From positions 598,966 through 662,965 of the forward strand of contig CH003204.1 of the NCBI GenBank assembly GCA_000149265.1: a stretch of 64,000 nucleotides of DNA, in the 5' to 3' direction. The DNA comes from Ciona savignyi (taxonomy: Eukaryota > Chordata > Ascidiacea > Phlebobranchia > Cionidae). How positions within the stretch are numbered: position 1 is the first letter of the stretch; the number at the start of each line of letters is the position of its first letter. Below the pieces are notes generated by a model. It was not told the origin of the DNA. It worked only from the letters and a program-made list of their open reading frames with translations, and did no database searches. The position numbers and the translations under genes were made by a program. Below are positions 23,901 through 33,500 of the stretch, in pieces.

Positions 23901-24990
23901 CCTGGGTTATGATCTTTTTTAGTTTCTTTTATTTATTATTAAGGCAAAAAAGGATAAACTAAAACTAAACTAAATATACAGCTCTAATTGTTACATGCAT
24001 TGGTAACTCTAAATTTTGTGAGCATTACACTGGACTCTTAAGATTAACTTAAGTGCAATCTACCTATATGTTGTATCTGGAGAAGTTTCAGTCTTTGCAT
24101 AAAGTTGTCCAAGTTGTGACCCAAGGTGAGTTGTGATGTAATGAAATGTGAGCAGTATCAACAGGAACACAACAGCAAGACGGGAAGCCTTGGCTTTTCC
24201 TAAAAACCTGAGGAAAAGGACAACTAGGGGTTACTTCTATGAGGCATGAATATAGTAGGCCTATGTGTCACCCTATTTTTAAAACTATTTTTAAAGGTCC
24301 ATTACAGCATAGTCAAAAAACTCTTAATGCTATTAGGGGATATAAAGAGCAAACCTTTTCTATTCCTAATTTTTTAGCCCTATTTTTTTTGGGGGGTAGA
24401 GGTTTTTAATTGAGGGGTATATACACAGTTTGACCTAGGCCTGGAGACTCTTGATTCTAGAGGAAACACCCTGCCAAGGGTATCAACCAAATTATAACAA
24501 ATGAAATTCGGTCATTTCACCTATTATAATATAAATTAACCAAAGCATGTCTATTCAAAGAAATTGTGAGTTGAAAAATGCAGTAGGGAGTGTATGTAAC
24601 TAGTTAGAATACCACATTTCACATTAGTGAGGTTACCATATCTCTTGCAGTGTGTTTTACAGGAATTAAAAATCACTTTAAACTTAGTTAAGCCCATTTA
24701 ACCTAAGAGTTCAAGCAGCTATCATTAGGTTTCTGGTGTGAAGTCTACCCCCATCCATTTTGTTTGGGATGCTAACCAGCGAAATTGCCACCATCCAAAA
24801 GTAGTAAAGCACAACAACAAACTACAAGTATTTCCATTTCCACCTATTTGGGTATAATGGAGGATTTTTCACTATACACAAAGTAGCTTTTGTACCTTTT
24901 TATTTCACGAGAGCCATTTGAGCATGAAGTTGAAATGTTTGAGGCAGCAATTTGTTTCCAGGATTTGTCTTTTCCATGACTTCCATTCAT
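8930..24990 (-). CDS. EXTL3: Exostosin-like 3 glycosyltransferase, complete gene, 19 coding exons
   Basis: Exons, 5' to 3' on the minus strand: 24990-24896, 24207-24064, 22182-22086, 21818-21720, 21037-20928, 20508-20426, 19716-19576, 18773-18549, 18130-18021, 17419-17344, 16912-16774, 16114-15880, 15607-15422, 15045-14807, 14412-14231, 12008-11806, 11133-10989, 10412-10284, 9139-8930. Phases agree throughout except inside 15607-15422. Length is about 949 residues, against 919 as I recall for human EXTL3. Order: short cytoplasmic tail; signal anchor ([16 protein letters not shown]); coiled coil ([16 protein letters not shown]); exostosin domain starting at CFDYSRC; GT64 domain with [25 protein letters not shown] (DDD metal-binding motif), [17 protein letters not shown]; end [14 protein letters not shown]3 is a Golgi type II enzyme that adds the first GlcNAc to the linkage tetrasaccharide of heparan sulfate. 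The identification is firm. An acidic stretch in exon 18130-18021 appears longer than in vertebrates. Confidence 0.95.
9121..9640. repeat. Tandem duplication of an EXTL3 exon start, second copy split by a SINE
   Basis: Bases 9121-9160 cover the first bases of the last EXTL3 exon, its acceptor and adjacent intron. They recur at 9250-9289 with two differences in 40. The following AT-rich stretch (TAATGCCTTTTTACCAC) recurs near 9594. The second unit is interrupted by the SINE at 9331-9589. Confidence 0.8.
9331..9589 (-). mobile_element. tRNA-derived SINE (family 1), near full length
   Basis: Reading on the minus strand: a tRNA-like head with A-box-like TAGTCTGGTGGTTTAGTGCG and a B-box-like GGTTGAAGGTTCGAATC, then a conserved body (ACACACTGCAATATCTCCGG, CGACGGTGGGCGCGAAG, GGTTTTCCCATTCACGG) and a CCTATCCT tail. 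This is the most abundant repeat in the window. It resembles the composite SINE described for Ciona, from memory only. Confidence 0.85.
9985..10270 (+). mobile_element. SINE family 1, diverged copy
   Basis: The body matches (TCGGTTGTGTCTTTGAG, AAATTGAAGGAACGTGTC, GACGATGGACGCGAGGTG) but the tRNA-like head is strongly decayed. It lies in the last EXTL3 intron, 14 bases from the exon end at 10284. Confidence 0.7.
10797..10833. repeat. Perfect 18-bp inverted repeat with one-base spacer
   Basis: GAAAATGCAATCCTGTAT, one G, then its exact reverse complement. It sits in the EXTL3 intron 10413-10988 at the edge of a short tandem array of TTCAACATGGTTGTA units. Confidence 0.9.
10831..10938. repeat. 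Short tandem array (TTCAACATGGTTGTA units)
   Basis: Three TTCAACATGGTTGTA blocks, each followed by AATTCCAA and mostly by GGAATTTGGAA, which can pair with it. The period is about 44-50 bases. Confidence 0.75.
11300..11756. repeat. 20-base minisatellite in an EXTL3 intron
   Basis: More than twenty copies of CAATAATCTGAATACTTTTG, with sub-variants (ACAACAATC, ACAATCATC) clustered in blocks. The array fills most of the intron between the exons at 11133 and 11806. A minus-strand ORF through it is a repeat translation and not a gene. Confidence 0.95.
12580..14010. repeat. Satellite-like array of about 336-base units with palindromic GGGGAATTCCCC
   Basis: Four to five units, the clearest spaced about 335 bases; one is shortened to about 205. 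Each carries a GCAGCCGTTCAAGCGCTATGG-like segment, a homopolymer A run and CAGGGGAATTCCCCTG or a close variant (near 12990, 13197-13212, 13533-13548, 13870), then GTTTCTGCATATCTAGACC and CACAAGCCATGACTGTCA. The array ends in a pure A run near 14018. It occupies the EXTL3 intron 12009-14230. Confidence 0.85.
14475..14665. repeat. Degenerate TTAG-rich repeats
   Basis: Imperfect tandem copies containing GTTAGTTAGTGTTTTAGGTT in an EXTL3 intron. They look like a local microsatellite and not a telomeric TTAGGG array. Confidence 0.65.
15630..15830. mobile_element. hAT-like remnant beside an EXTL3 exon
   Basis: Starts with GGGGTGCAAAACTTCTCTGG and GGCGGGCCAGATGAGG, has AAATGAAGTTCTTGGTGGGC, and ends with GGGCCGGACTCGGCCTGCAG before CATATGTTGC. 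These match known ends of vertebrate-type hAT elements (CAGGGGTGGGCAAAC, GCGGGCC). It fills most of the short intron 15608-15879. Related fragments lie at 23700-23780 and 45490-45660. Confidence 0.55.
16498..16770. repeat. Tandem repeat in an EXTL3 intron, includes a copied donor site
   Basis: Five or six units of about 50 bases containing CACATTTTGAATTTAGCAATC and ATTCAAAAAAACAG. Bases 16584-16625 are a near copy of 16759-16800, which spans the end of the exon at 16774 with its splice donor. Confidence 0.75.
17095..17330 (-). mobile_element. SINE family 1, old copy
   Basis: Fragments of the minus-orientation body (CAGATTACCTCATGCCCACC, GCAGTGTGTTGTATATGATT, ATTAATCCACTAGGTTCAG) in the right order, with a decayed tRNA-like end near 17285-17325. 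Confidence 0.6.
17420..18020. other. EXTL3 intron, nothing else seen
   Basis: AT-rich sequence between the exons at 17344-17419 and 18021-18130. No repeat unit or ORF stands out. Confidence 0.5.
19045..19575. repeat. 40-base minisatellite abutting an EXTL3 splice donor
   Basis: About thirteen copies of a 40-base unit containing ACAAGTGGTCTCATAGACT. The outermost unit runs directly into the donor of exon 19716-19576, where CAAATGGTCTCACC is the reverse complement of the donor GGTGAGACCATTTG. Confidence 0.9.
21055..21325. repeat. 26-base minisatellite ending in the assembly gap
   Basis: Ten or more copies of AACTTATTTTAAAGTATGTAAAATC-like units, starting 18 bases beyond an EXTL3 exon boundary. 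The array runs straight into the N run, so its real length is unknown. Confidence 0.9.
21326..21425. other. Assembly gap, 100 N
   Basis: Exactly 100 unknown bases inside an EXTL3 intron. The round number indicates a gap of unspecified size, probably caused by the adjoining minisatellite. The flanking exons join in phase, so no coding exon need be missing. Confidence 0.98.
22653..23545. mobile_element. TTAA-flanked MITE, piggyBac-like, 885 bases
   Basis: TTAA followed by CCCTTTAGAAAACGA at 22653; the other end is TCGTTTCTAAAGGG followed by TTAA at 23542-23545. The TTAA target duplication and CCCTTT ends are typical of piggyBac-family elements. Internal short ORFs on both strands resemble no transposase, so it is non-autonomous. 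It lies in the EXTL3 intron 22183-24063. Confidence 0.8.
23862..23980. repeat. Repeat with AAACTAAACTAAA tail (family 3)
   Basis: A segment with TTTGTTTTGCAGTC, ATTATTAAGGCAAAAAAGG and an ATAAACTAAAACTAAACTAAA tail. Similar tails and bodies occur at 32935-33057, 42688-42852 and 54340-54435, so this is a dispersed retroelement-like family. Confidence 0.6.
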
Positions 24991-25109
24991 AGCTACCCCC
25001 GGTACTTTATTAATTAGATTGTATCTCCAAAACCCAAACAATAAGCCTATCCCTAATAATTATTCATTGCAAAGGAGTCTAGATACATTAAATGTTAAGA
25101 AGTTGTCTG

Positions 25110-25435
25110 GTCGGCTGGCTCAATCTGTAGGAGTAGAAATAGACTGCGGTCAATCCAGTCACTGTCTAGATTAAAAATGGTTGTATCCTTGGCCTTGGGC
25201 AAGGCACATAGCGGACATTGTCTTAACCAAGTAAATTATTAAGTTCACACAGCAATAGCTTTAATAACCTAACAGATGGCTACGTTATTGGTTAGTGCAG
25301 TGTGTGTGTTTAAGTGTCATCTCTGCCCAGAAATACAACCAAGCATCGGCCATGTGGCAACTGATTTTGAACCACCCGCCTTTCGGCTGACCCCATGACG
25401 CGATACAAATATGAAAACCGGTCGGACATGCAATA
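25110..25435. mobile_element. SINE family 1 remnants, two orientations
   Basis: A plus-strand head and body (GGTCGGCTGGCTC, TTGGGCAAGGCACATAGCGG) is followed by a minus-oriented head (TTTGAACCACCCGCCTTTCG, ending GGTCGGAC). Confidence 0.55.
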
Positions 25436-25760
25436 AATAAATACTGAATCATAAATAGAAAACTAAACTGTCAAGAATATATGACCAAATACCAAGAAAA
25501 GATATCACCAACAGTCCAGACTACTTACGCACGGTATATAACATATTGCTTTGTACCAGACATAACATGAACTGTGATGAACGCAACTTGCCATTTAAGG
25601 AAATGGCCACATGGTTAACCCGAGTCGGGAAGGTAGATTTCGAAAGGGTCAAAAGTGTACATTGATAGATAGAAACATAGAAACAACCCGAGTCGCGAAT
25701 TTATAGACTTTGTACGGTGTGAGTCAAAACAAGCATGACGATATTTCTTACTCATGAAAA

Positions 25761-25931
25761 AATGACTCTTCACATACCGATTTCGAAATAAAAATTGTCT
25801 GTGCGTCGGGCCCGTCAGTAATTCGGTACTTATCCCAGTAAAATGTTGACTCTTTAAATACCGATTTCGAAACAAAAATTGTCTGTGCGACGGGCCCGTC
25901 AGTGATTCGGTACTTATCCCAGGAAAATGTT
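25761..25931. repeat. 84-base tandem duplication
   Basis: Two copies in direct tandem, each with ACCGATTTCGAAA, AATTGTCTGTGCG, CGGGCCCGTCAGT and TCGGTACTTATCCCAG. They differ at only a few positions. Near 25620-25700 CCCGAGTCG is also repeated. Confidence 0.85.
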
Positions 25932-26698
25932 ATGTCTGGCTACTAAAAGATCTCGAACTGCCTTTCGAGAAGCTGATCGTCCCTGGTCAGTTTATTCCAA
26001 ATGAGGTCTATTTGTTGCTATTTTACCGATGTTGGTAAAACGTATATTCTACCAGGCAGAAGATAATTCCTAACCCGAAAAATATTAAATCGCGCGTGTC
26101 TTCACTATATTCAAGCCTTTAGGCCTATTCCGTAACGAATTTTCAGAGATGGCGTACATGATTTATCACGAACACGGCCTACATCAGGCGCGGTCTACAT
26201 TAGGCCGCATCACAAGCCCACTTTTCCAGTCAAAGGGCAGTAAAGTTGAACGGTATGCCTTCTTGATAACTTAACGCCATTATACCAGCTAAATAGACAG
26301 GTTGTTAATATCAACCATGTTTTTGGCACGATTAATCAATGTACAATTAGTGTCCAAACACAGCTGTTGCCATAAAACAAAACGTGTCAAACTTGTTACT
26401 GGCGTAATCTAACTACATGTGTATTTTCGACGTCACAGATATTCCGTATGACGTCACACACAACAGAAAACCACTGGTCAAAGCGGTTCTATGGATAATA
26501 AGATTAAAGCACACGAATCCAACCAGACCAGTTTCCGTAAGGGGTTTAAAGGAAGAAGATACACTTATCACCTAAATAAAAAACAAAAATGTCATAAGAG
26601 CCATTTTACTGTTGGGTAAGTGTTATATGCAAACTAAAAATGACTGAATAAATTAGAACAACCAACAAATTAAAATTAAGAAAAAAATCCCTTTAGCC

Positions 26699-27036
26699 CA
26701 GTGGTTCTTAAACTGGGGGGCGCGCCCCCCTTGGGGGGCGTGAACGCTTCTCAAGGGGGGGCGCGAGCATGGCAGTTACATATTGTTGAAAAACAGCTCT
26801 TACAGTCAAGCCTTGTATTTTAACACTAATCTAATAGATTAATCTGTGCCCTAGTTTTAAAAAACAATTTTGTCTGGGCTATAATCCATTACTGTTTCAA
26901 TTTTCCTATTTATATCGACACATAGTTATATGCTTCGCCTTCTATTTTTCGTAAATTTGATTTTTGAGTAGGTGGGGCGTTAGCATGAATCACAAATCTC
27001 AAGGGGGGCGCGACTGAAAAAGTTTAAAAACCACTG
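26699..27036. mobile_element. hAT MITE with perfect 8-bp target duplication
   Basis: Ends CAGTGGTTCTTAAACT and AGTTTAAAAACCACTG form terminal inverted repeats. The flanking 8 bases CTTTAGCC are identical on both sides (26691-26698 and 27037-27044). Length is 338 bases with no ORF. A GC-rich stem (GGGGGGCGCGCCCCCC) lies just inside the left end. Confidence 0.93.
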
Positions 27037-27579
27037 CTTTAGCCGAATTCCGTATAAATAACCGCCGTCAAATGCCGTATATTATATATTAGGCTACTCG
27101 TTTACCGTCTATTGTGAAAGTTTTTAGGAATTTAAAACCGCAATAAAATCTCCTATTTATTTAAAAATAATTGTAAAAAAAAGATGTTTTAAATCATTTT
27201 ATGCCTAGCTTTAATAGCATGATAATATTTTTTACAAAACAATTTACGCATATGTACGAAATCAATTGTTGATATTAAATGGCTATATATGCAAAATTTA
27301 TAAAACGAAAGTGTTTTATTTATTTAATTCCATCGTAATCTCAGTAGTATACACAGCCGTTATGCTAACGACCTTTGAGCATATAGTCGCAAACGCGTTT
27401 TAAAGTGATTTTAAATATTAACAGCTTATTAAGTCATAAGCTTTTGCGGCTATACTGAGTTAATGTGTTACAGGAGACCGATTGCAATGTAGTAAAGCGA
27501 TAAAGGGAAGGAAATGTAAGCATAGTTTCACAATTCCATACTTTAGTTTCCAAACTTTATCTTCGGCGATATTTCAGTA

Positions 27580-30500
27580 ATGAATTCAGCAACTGTGTGC
27601 CTCTGTTTTGGTCTAATTTTGTTTACCGCAAGCAGTAGGAAAGCAGACGGTAAGTTAAAACCTGGACATTTTTAACTTGTTATGACATTTCCATATTAAT
27701 TAACGTACAGTATTGTGTAGTTTACTACTTGTAATGTTGGACTACGAAAGATTATATATGCATGCGCATTTTTTGGGACACGGTTATAGACTATCAAATA
27801 GTACAAAGTTTCGCATATATGATGTAGCCTTTTTGCTATGTTCTATAAAAAGTACGGGTATAGGATAAGGTATTAAAGTTTATCCTCCTGAATGAGATAA
27901 CGCGAAAAAATAATTCAGTAGTAACCGTTAGATTGCTGAAACTATTGCAGTGCGGTATGTATGACGAAGACGTTCTTTTAGATTTAGTGGAACCGATTTA
28001 ATACACTGGGTTTAAGCGATGTCCACTAAATACGTTGCTTTAAGGCACAACCGCAATGGTGTAGAACCTTCAGCAAATCGACTAAACGGCGATGTAGTAA
28101 CCCGTCCAGCTATTCGGCCGGACATAAAACTAATAAGCTCAATATAAAGTGATGCAATTTCAATTATGATATTAATAAATGCATTGCAAAAATACACAGT
28201 AGACATTTAGTGTGTGTTTTTATTGCAATACTCACATTTTGAGCTCATAAACTACACTCGTAACCTACCATACTAGTGGGTTACATAGAAATGTATATAG
28301 TGACCACTTTTTAGTGTATGTTTGCATTTTAACCTAATTTAAATATCCAGCAGGACAAAACGTTAATATTCAACACAAAGACATCGACATCTTATTTTAT
28401 AACACCACTGAAGATATTTTGAACTTCAATAAGGCCTTGCAGTTTTGTCAAACACTAAATGGAAGTCTGCTGCAAATAAAAGACAACGCTATACAAACGG
28501 TTGTAACTCAACAACTAGCCTTATTGGAAAATTCCGTCAATAAAAGTTTATGTGGCAGTACGTGTTGGAATTTAGGATACTGGGTTGGGGCCGTCGAAAA
28601 TAATGGTCAGTGGGAGTGGCTTGATGGCACGCCTATCAACAACACTGAGTTTTCTAACTGGTATGTGAACCAACCTAATGGTGATTACATATCGAAGAAC
28701 TATGCTATGAAGGTAATGCCAGTATCAAAGGTGGAGCAAACCGAAGGTCTGCTTGGGAAATGGGGAGACGATAATATCAATCAAAAAAAGAATTTTATTT
28801 GTCAAAGAAGTAAGTTTAACAATGTTTCTCTTTTCATGAAAACATATTTCAAACCATTATTGGGATTGTCACTTAGATAGTTTTTTTAAAAAGAGCGTTA
28901 TAAATGGATCGGTTGCAATAACTAATTGGTCACACGTCTTTAATATTTCTTTAACGGCTATGTTGCCAACCCATAGTAAGGTCTTTGTCACTAGGTCAGC
29001 TTTTGTATACAATTTAATGTAACACTGACGTTAACCATTCGGCCACACGTCCTTTATTTTTTACCCACCCAAGTTTTGAACCCATGATGGGCTCGTCCCT
29101 AGGGCCGTTTTTTATAGGAGTGTGTATATGTATCTTAACCATTTTGCCATATGACCGTACCTTACGACCCTTATAACCGTGCAACCCAATATTTAACCTA
29201 ATCGAACTAAAACCTCTATGGTAATAAAATTACGATTCCCGGGAATCCCCTCAACTAGGGAAATACCCGATAATTTCCCTAGTTTACATGAGCACGAAAG
29301 TAGCAGTTTAAAACGATCGATGTTGATCAACAGAATCCACGTGTTCTATACATTGCAACAATGGAGGAAAATGCGAAATTGATCCCGATACCCAAGCACA
29401 ATATTGCACATGTGTCAACAATTATTCCGGAAAGACTTGTAAAATTGGCAAGTATTTAATATCATACTGGTATGCGGTAATAGGTTTTGAACATGTCGGT
29501 ATTCTATAGCAGAGGTTCTCAAACTGTGCGTCGCGACGCCCTGGTACGTCGTTTGAAATCGTGTAGGGCGTCGCATGGCCATTGCGTTCGAAACTGCACT
29601 AATTATAAAAAAATATCCATCACAAATAGACGAGAAATAAAGGTGGCAGTTTCAAAGATTCTCCCAAGGTTCCATGATCTTTGCAAAAATAAACAAGCCC
29701 AGACGTCATATTAGATTTGAACTATAAATTACAAACGGGCGAGGACGTGGCTATTGTTTTTTATTGTGTTTCATTTCTTTATTACGTGTGCGATACCACT
29801 AAATATAACTTTGGTAGCAATATATTAATGACTGGTGCGTCGCAAGCTTAGCAAACTTTTGGAAAGGCGCCGCAACCAAAAATAGTTTGAGAACCACTGT
29901 TCTATAGAATGGGATATTCATGTCCCGTGAATGAAGATGTCAAAGGCATTTATTTTTTCATGACCATGTTATCGCAGCTATGGTAGTGTTTTGTATTTAA
30001 TAACCAAGACGGTCTTTTAGTTTTAATATATTTTTAATTTTTTTTAATAATATCTGATATCTTTTTCTTTTAGTTGTCGTATTTTTTACTTTACCATAAA
30101 GCAAAACATTTTCATTTTTTAATTAAAAAACCGGTGTTTTAAAAAATGCCAGTTTTAAAAAACTGGTGCAATTCAAGAATGCCAACTTTTCAATAGTGGT
30201 TTTATGTGATATTTGCAAATTGCTTTTGCCTAAGGAAACAATCAACTAACCACCCTTTCGCCTGACAGATTAAATTGTCTAAACAAATGTGGGTATCATG
30301 TCTATAGATTGGCTCATGGATGGTTAATTGGAAACACTACTATTAAAAACAATTTATTAGAATAATTTGTGCCCAATAAGGGGTTAACAATACTATTGCA
30401 AAATTGGCTATTCATCTTATATTTACCTTTGAACACAAGAATAATTTTTTTCTTTTCATTTTTAAGTGCTAACAATTGTTTGGATTATGTGTTTGAGTTT

Positions 30501-33500
30501 ACCTTTATCGTAATCTAGCTATACCCAATCTAATCTAAATATATGCTGAACTAATTTTTAATATTCACAGAACCGAATATTACTGTAACTGTCAGTGATA
30601 CTCAGCAAAAAAGGTACGAATACAAATATTTCAACCTGCCGCGTCAAAATTACTCAGAGGCAGTAAAGCTATGTAACCAGCAAGGAAATGGTTATCATTT
30701 GGTGAAGGTTAACAGCTCAGTTATCCAGTCTGACATTGATAACCAGATTCGACATTGGCATGATGAATTCGACGTAAATTCTTGGGAGTGGAGTTGGGAA
30801 GCTGGATATTGGGCTGGAGGTTAGATAGAAAATAGTGAATTTTGTACGTTAAGAATAAATGATAAGAGGTTTTGCAACCATGACAGGGATAAAATTGGTC
30901 ACTATGAGTGTTATTAAAATGGCAGAAAAAGAAAAAAACAACCAAACTGCATTTCACATTTTAATATTAGTTCTGTGCTCTTCATTGACTTTACATAAAC
31001 TAAAAAATACTTAAACTGTTTTTTTTGTTCTCATTAATGCATTTCACAACAAATCCCAAAGCTGAATTTAATAATCATATTCTTAATACATTCGTGTTGA
31101 CTACGTATGATAGGCATAGAGTATAACAGTGCACCAATCTCAGTAAAGCAAATTTTGATTTGATACTGTACAACTGAAGGTGTTACAAAAATGAAATTCT
31201 CAATATATTGTGTACAAGTTTTGATAAAATACAGTTTTAAACTGAGAAGTCTTAAGAAATTTTATAAATATATTGTTTCCAGGTGATAATAGCGAGGGAA
31301 ATTGGTTCTGGCTGGATGGAACAACACTTATACTGACATCAAGTGGTCCATTTTCATATGAAAATTGGCTGGGCGATCTGTATTCAAACAAAAACACCTC
31401 CTATGCCCTTCAGATCAGATCCTTGGACACTTACTTTGACCATGAAAACAATGTAACGTACACTAATAACACTGGAAAGTGGGTTCCTGCGCTAATGTGG
31501 GAAAAGAAAGGATTCATTTGCCAAAAATGTAACTTGTGATGTCTTTATTTATATGGGGTTTGTGGTTGTATATGTTATTATGGGTTTCATTTGATTATTA
31601 AAGAAACACATTCATATCCAGTTTTTTGGGTAGAACGGGGTATCGAATCAGGTTGGAACTTATTTCTAACTGACATGTTGATTTTTAAAAGTTAATTTTA
31701 AACGATGACATAATAGCTTGATGTTCTATAACACTAAGTTCCTCTTTTTTTTCATGTAAATTTTTTGGAAACAAAATGTTTACACTAAACATTTACGCTT
31801 TTAATTTCAGTGTACGACCCCTGCGAAAGCCAGCCATGCTTAAATTCCGGAACATGTGTGTTAAAATTCAACTTGACACAGACTTTGTACGAATGTGAAT
31901 GTTTAAAAGACTTTTATGGGGACTTCTGTCAATATGGTAAACCAAAATTTAGTTATGGTGCAAAAAGTAGTCCGTAAAAATCACATATTTATTATGTGGC
32001 TAGCTTATGCCCATACAAGCATAAAAGGATGGCTCAGCAACTTAAAATGTACATTTACCTTTCAGCCGAAGGGTTGAGGGTTCGAAACTGGTCGCAAGCT
32101 AGTCAGTTGCGTCCTTGGGCAAGGAACTTAACAGACATTAACTGAACCCAGCAGATTAATGGGTTTTACTAAATTGAAGGAACGTCTCAATCATACACAA
32201 CACATTGAAATAGCTACGGTAACCCGACGGTGGGCGCGAGGTGATCTGACGATTGCCTGTGTGTTAACCCCCTTGGTTTTCCTATTCACAGGAATAAACA
32301 TAAATAACTATCCTATTCTAAAATGTACTTCTAACCGGCCCTGTCTGGTAACAAATTACACAACCGACTAGCTAGCGACCAGTTTTGCACCTGCAAACCT
32401 TTCGATTGATAGGCGACGCACTTAACCGTCATACTAACCAGCCATACAATCATTCTTGTGTTTGCCGTGCAAGTGGTCTCTACATATTTAGACCATTGTT
32501 TAAACTAAACAACATAATTTTTTCTATTTGATGTTAGATTCTTGCTCCATAAATCCTTGTCAAAATGGTGGGACATGTGTGCCACTGGATTCTGAATGTG
32601 AAACGAATATTATTGGTAAGTAATGAATTTTAGATGTTGTTACTGATACTGTATACACTATTTCAAAAATAATCGACTTTAAATATTCTTGGATGCGTTA
32701 AAATAGACTTTTATTTTATAATCAACTTGAGAAATCTTTGTTTTGCTGTTTATCCCATTTAATCCAATTTTGTAATATAACATATGTATAACCATTTGCA
32801 TATTGCATTTTTAAGTTTACCACACACTTTTGTTATAGGCTTATGTGAAATAATTTTGATTTAAACACTTTTCAAGGTTTGTTTTTAATTTTTATATGTA
32901 ATGGTGTGGGGGTCACATCTGGCTATACCCACACTAATTAATTTATTCAATTATAGAAGTGTTTTACGGACTGTTGTTTTGCTGTCCTATTTCCACATTT
33001 TCTAGAAGGTCTTGCTGCGTGTTTTTATCATAGAGACAAAAATAAACTAAACTAAAAGTACCATATAAAGCTTTATAAATTAAACAAAATATTAATATTC
33101 ACTTTTAATAGAAGGTAGTGGTACAGATCAATGTATGGAAACAAACATTACATACATGTGCTTGTGTGGAGAAGGATTCTTTGGGACTAATTGTACTGAA
33201 GGTGAATTTCATATTTGTGGTTAGGTTGTTGTAAAAAATATAATTTTGGTCGGATCATATGGTTTATTGTTTTTTCAGCTATAACACTTGTTGCTACCTA
33301 CTTAATTCTGCCTTTGCAAAGGCTCTGAGTGGCCACTTTTTTTCATTAGATAAACTTATAAGTAGATTGCCTTGCCTTTCGATATAGGTTGTGTTGCCGT
33401 GTGTTGTGTATGATTAAAACATTGTTCAATTTGTTGGAACCCATCATTTTACTGGGTTCAAGTGCCTTGCAGTGATACATCTGATTAGCAAGATTCGATG

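Larger units (their letters stand above)
24991..27579. other. Divergent intergenic region between EXTL3 and the receptor phosphatase
   Basis: About 2.6 kb between two start codons pointing away from each other. It holds SINE remnants (25110-25430), an 84-base tandem duplication (25761-25931) and a hAT MITE (26699-27036). Promoters of both genes must lie here or in unseen 5' UTR introns. I could not pick out a convincing TATA box for either. Confidence 0.6.
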
